Shown here in pieces: positions 12,615-13,328 of a stretch of 13,328 bases of DNA (the first letter of the stretch is position 1; every line of letters starts with the position of its first letter). The position numbers and the translations under genes are program-made. Under the pieces are notes generated by a model that saw nothing but the letters and a program-made list of their open reading frames with translations, made no database searches and was not told the origin of the DNA. This stretch comes from Clostridia bacterium (GTDB lineage Bacteria > Bacillota > Clostridia > Christensenellales > Maliibacteriaceae): positions 1 through 13,328 of the forward strand of contig JAGBGW010000150.1 in the NCBI GenBank assembly GCA_017935825.1, given 5' to 3'.

Positions 12615-12643
12615 AGTATACCACGAAAAAAGATCGGAGGCAA
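12615..12643 (-). promoter_or_regulatory. Promoter of queT
   Basis: On the minus strand TTGCCT (12643-12638) and TATACT (12620-12615) are separated by 17 bp. Transcription would begin near 12608, right at the 5' side of the first stem of the candidate riboswitch. The -35 lies next to the SD and start codon of the divergent ogt gene. Confidence 0.6.
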
Positions 12644-12647
12644 GCGG

Positions 12648-13124
12648 ATGAAAGCGGCCATCGCATACGAAGTCAATTTGGCAACATACGACTATACCTT
12701 CACCATCGAGGAGACGGACGGCTTTATCACAAGGCTTTCCTTCGATCCGCCCACGATGGAAGATCACATTGCGGAAACGCCCCTTTTATTGGAAGCAAAA
12801 AAGCAGCTGGATGAATATTTTGCAGGGACACGGCAGGACTTTTCGCTTCCTTTGAAAATGCATGGCACGCCATTTCAGATGCAGGTGTGGGATGCTTTGC
12901 AGCGCATCCCCTATGGACAGACCCGATCCTACGGCGATGTGGCTGCCATGATCGGCAACCCCAAAGCCTGCCGCGCAGTGGGTACTGCCAACCGAAATAA
13001 CCATATTGCCATCTTTGTCCCCTGCCATCGGGTTATCAATATGTCAGGTTCACTTGGCGGCTTCGGCACAAGACCGCAACTGAAACGTGCACTTTTGGCG
13101 ATCGAAGGTATTTTTATTGATTGA
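12648..13124 (+). CDS. ogt: Methylated-DNA--protein-cysteine S-methyltransferase
   Basis: It repairs O6-methylguanine by irreversible transfer of the alkyl group to its own cysteine. The 158-residue protein has the active-site motif PCHRV (125-129, nucleophile Cys126), preceded by the helix-turn-helix region FQMQVWDALQRIPYGQTRSYGDVA (76-99, given in parts: VWDALQRIPYG, SYGDVA). RAVGTANRNNHI (109-120) is also characteristic. The N-terminal domain is short, as in Ogt-type proteins with no Ada fusion. I chose ATG 12648 because GGAGG lies 8 nt upstream; the frame is open further left but only through the queT leader. It is divergent from queT. Its 3' end overlaps the promoter region of glmM, and no terminator is seen between. 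Confidence 0.93.
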   Translation: MKAAIAYEVNLATYDYTFTIEETDGFITRLSFDPPTMEDHIAETPLLLEAKKQLDEYFAGTRQDFSLPLKMHGTPFQMQVWDALQRIPYGQTRSYGDVAAMIGNPKACRAVGTANRNNHIAIFVPCHRVINMSGSLGGFGTRPQLKRALLAIEGIFID

Positions 13125-13146
13125 ATGTTTTGTCCTGTGCTATAAT
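13117..13146 (+). promoter_or_regulatory. Promoter of glmM
   Basis: TTGATT (13117-13122) and a consensus TATAAT (13141-13146) are 18 bp apart, and TGC directly before TATAAT makes an extended -10. The -35 lies on the stop codon of ogt. The start site would be near 13153, leaving an untranslated leader of about 80 nt before glmM. Confidence 0.7.
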
Positions 13147-13236
13147 ATCGAAGGTTTAGGAATGAATGTTTTTCAAACCGACATAAATTGAGAATATCTT
13201 CAAAAATCTTTTGATGAAATATGGAGGAATAAACTT

Positions 13237-13328
13237 ATGGCAAGAATGTTCGGCACCGATGGTGTGCGCGGCGTGGCAGGCAGCGAACTTACCAGCCAGC
13301 TTGCATATGCACTGGGTCAGGCAGGCAC
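13237..13328 (+). CDS. glmM: Phosphoglucosamine mutase, 5' end only
   Basis: The first 30 codons are visible before the window ends. They read MARMFGTDGVRGVAG and onward, the characteristic N-terminus of GlmM, which converts glucosamine-6-phosphate to glucosamine-1-phosphate for UDP-GlcNAc and cell-wall synthesis. GGAGG (13223-13227) lies 9 nt before the ATG. The catalytic serine and the rest of the enzyme are outside the window. Confidence 0.88.
   Translation, partial: MARMFGTDGVRGVAGSELTSQLAYALGQAG

Overview
The window looks like chromosomal DNA of an anaerobic gut-type Clostridia member (Firmicutes, Oscillospiraceae/Ruminococcaceae-like). This is inferred from strong Shine-Dalgarno (SD) sites, the protein types (type I-beta DAHP synthase, type II dehydroquinase, QueT, MerR-RDD fusion) and moderately GC-rich codon use. 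No rRNA, tRNA, CRISPR array or transposase gene was seen.

The core (about 11480 down to 2815, minus strand) is one aromatic amino acid operon: aroF - tyrA - aroB - aroA - aroC - pheA - aroE::aroK (one fused ORF) - aroQ. It holds all seven shikimate-pathway steps plus the Tyr branch (prephenate dehydrogenase) and the Phe branch (chorismate mutase/prephenate dehydratase). Most genes overlap by 4-20 nt or nearly touch. The operon begins with a good sigma-A-like promoter. A 36-codon leader ORF follows, with five Tyr and five Phe codons in a 15-codon stretch and no Trp, and then a perfect 13-bp intrinsic terminator before aroF. This reads as ribosome-mediated attenuation by charged tRNA-Tyr/tRNA-Phe. 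The operon ends at a 13-bp terminator hairpin.

The left flank (1-2627) carries a repeat cluster, a short MarR-type regulator (minus), and a divergent two-gene unit (plus): a MerR-type regulator fused to an RDD membrane domain, and a GNAT acetyltransferase. The right flank (11990-13328) carries queT (minus) with a candidate preQ1-riboswitch-like pseudoknot leader, a divergent ogt/MGMT gene, and the start of glmM.

The most unusual structural feature is a family of dispersed palindromic repeats. The basic unit is a fixed 5' foot GTAGGG, a perfect or near-perfect hairpin whose stem sequence differs between units, and a short CCGC-type tail. Four copies are 80-bp head-to-head pairs (BIME-like) and three are single hairpins. 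The best copy lies inside the operon between pheA and aroE::aroK, framed by long imperfect inverted arms ending TGAATTG/CAATTCA, so the whole resembles a non-autonomous REP/MITE-type element of about 200-225 bp.
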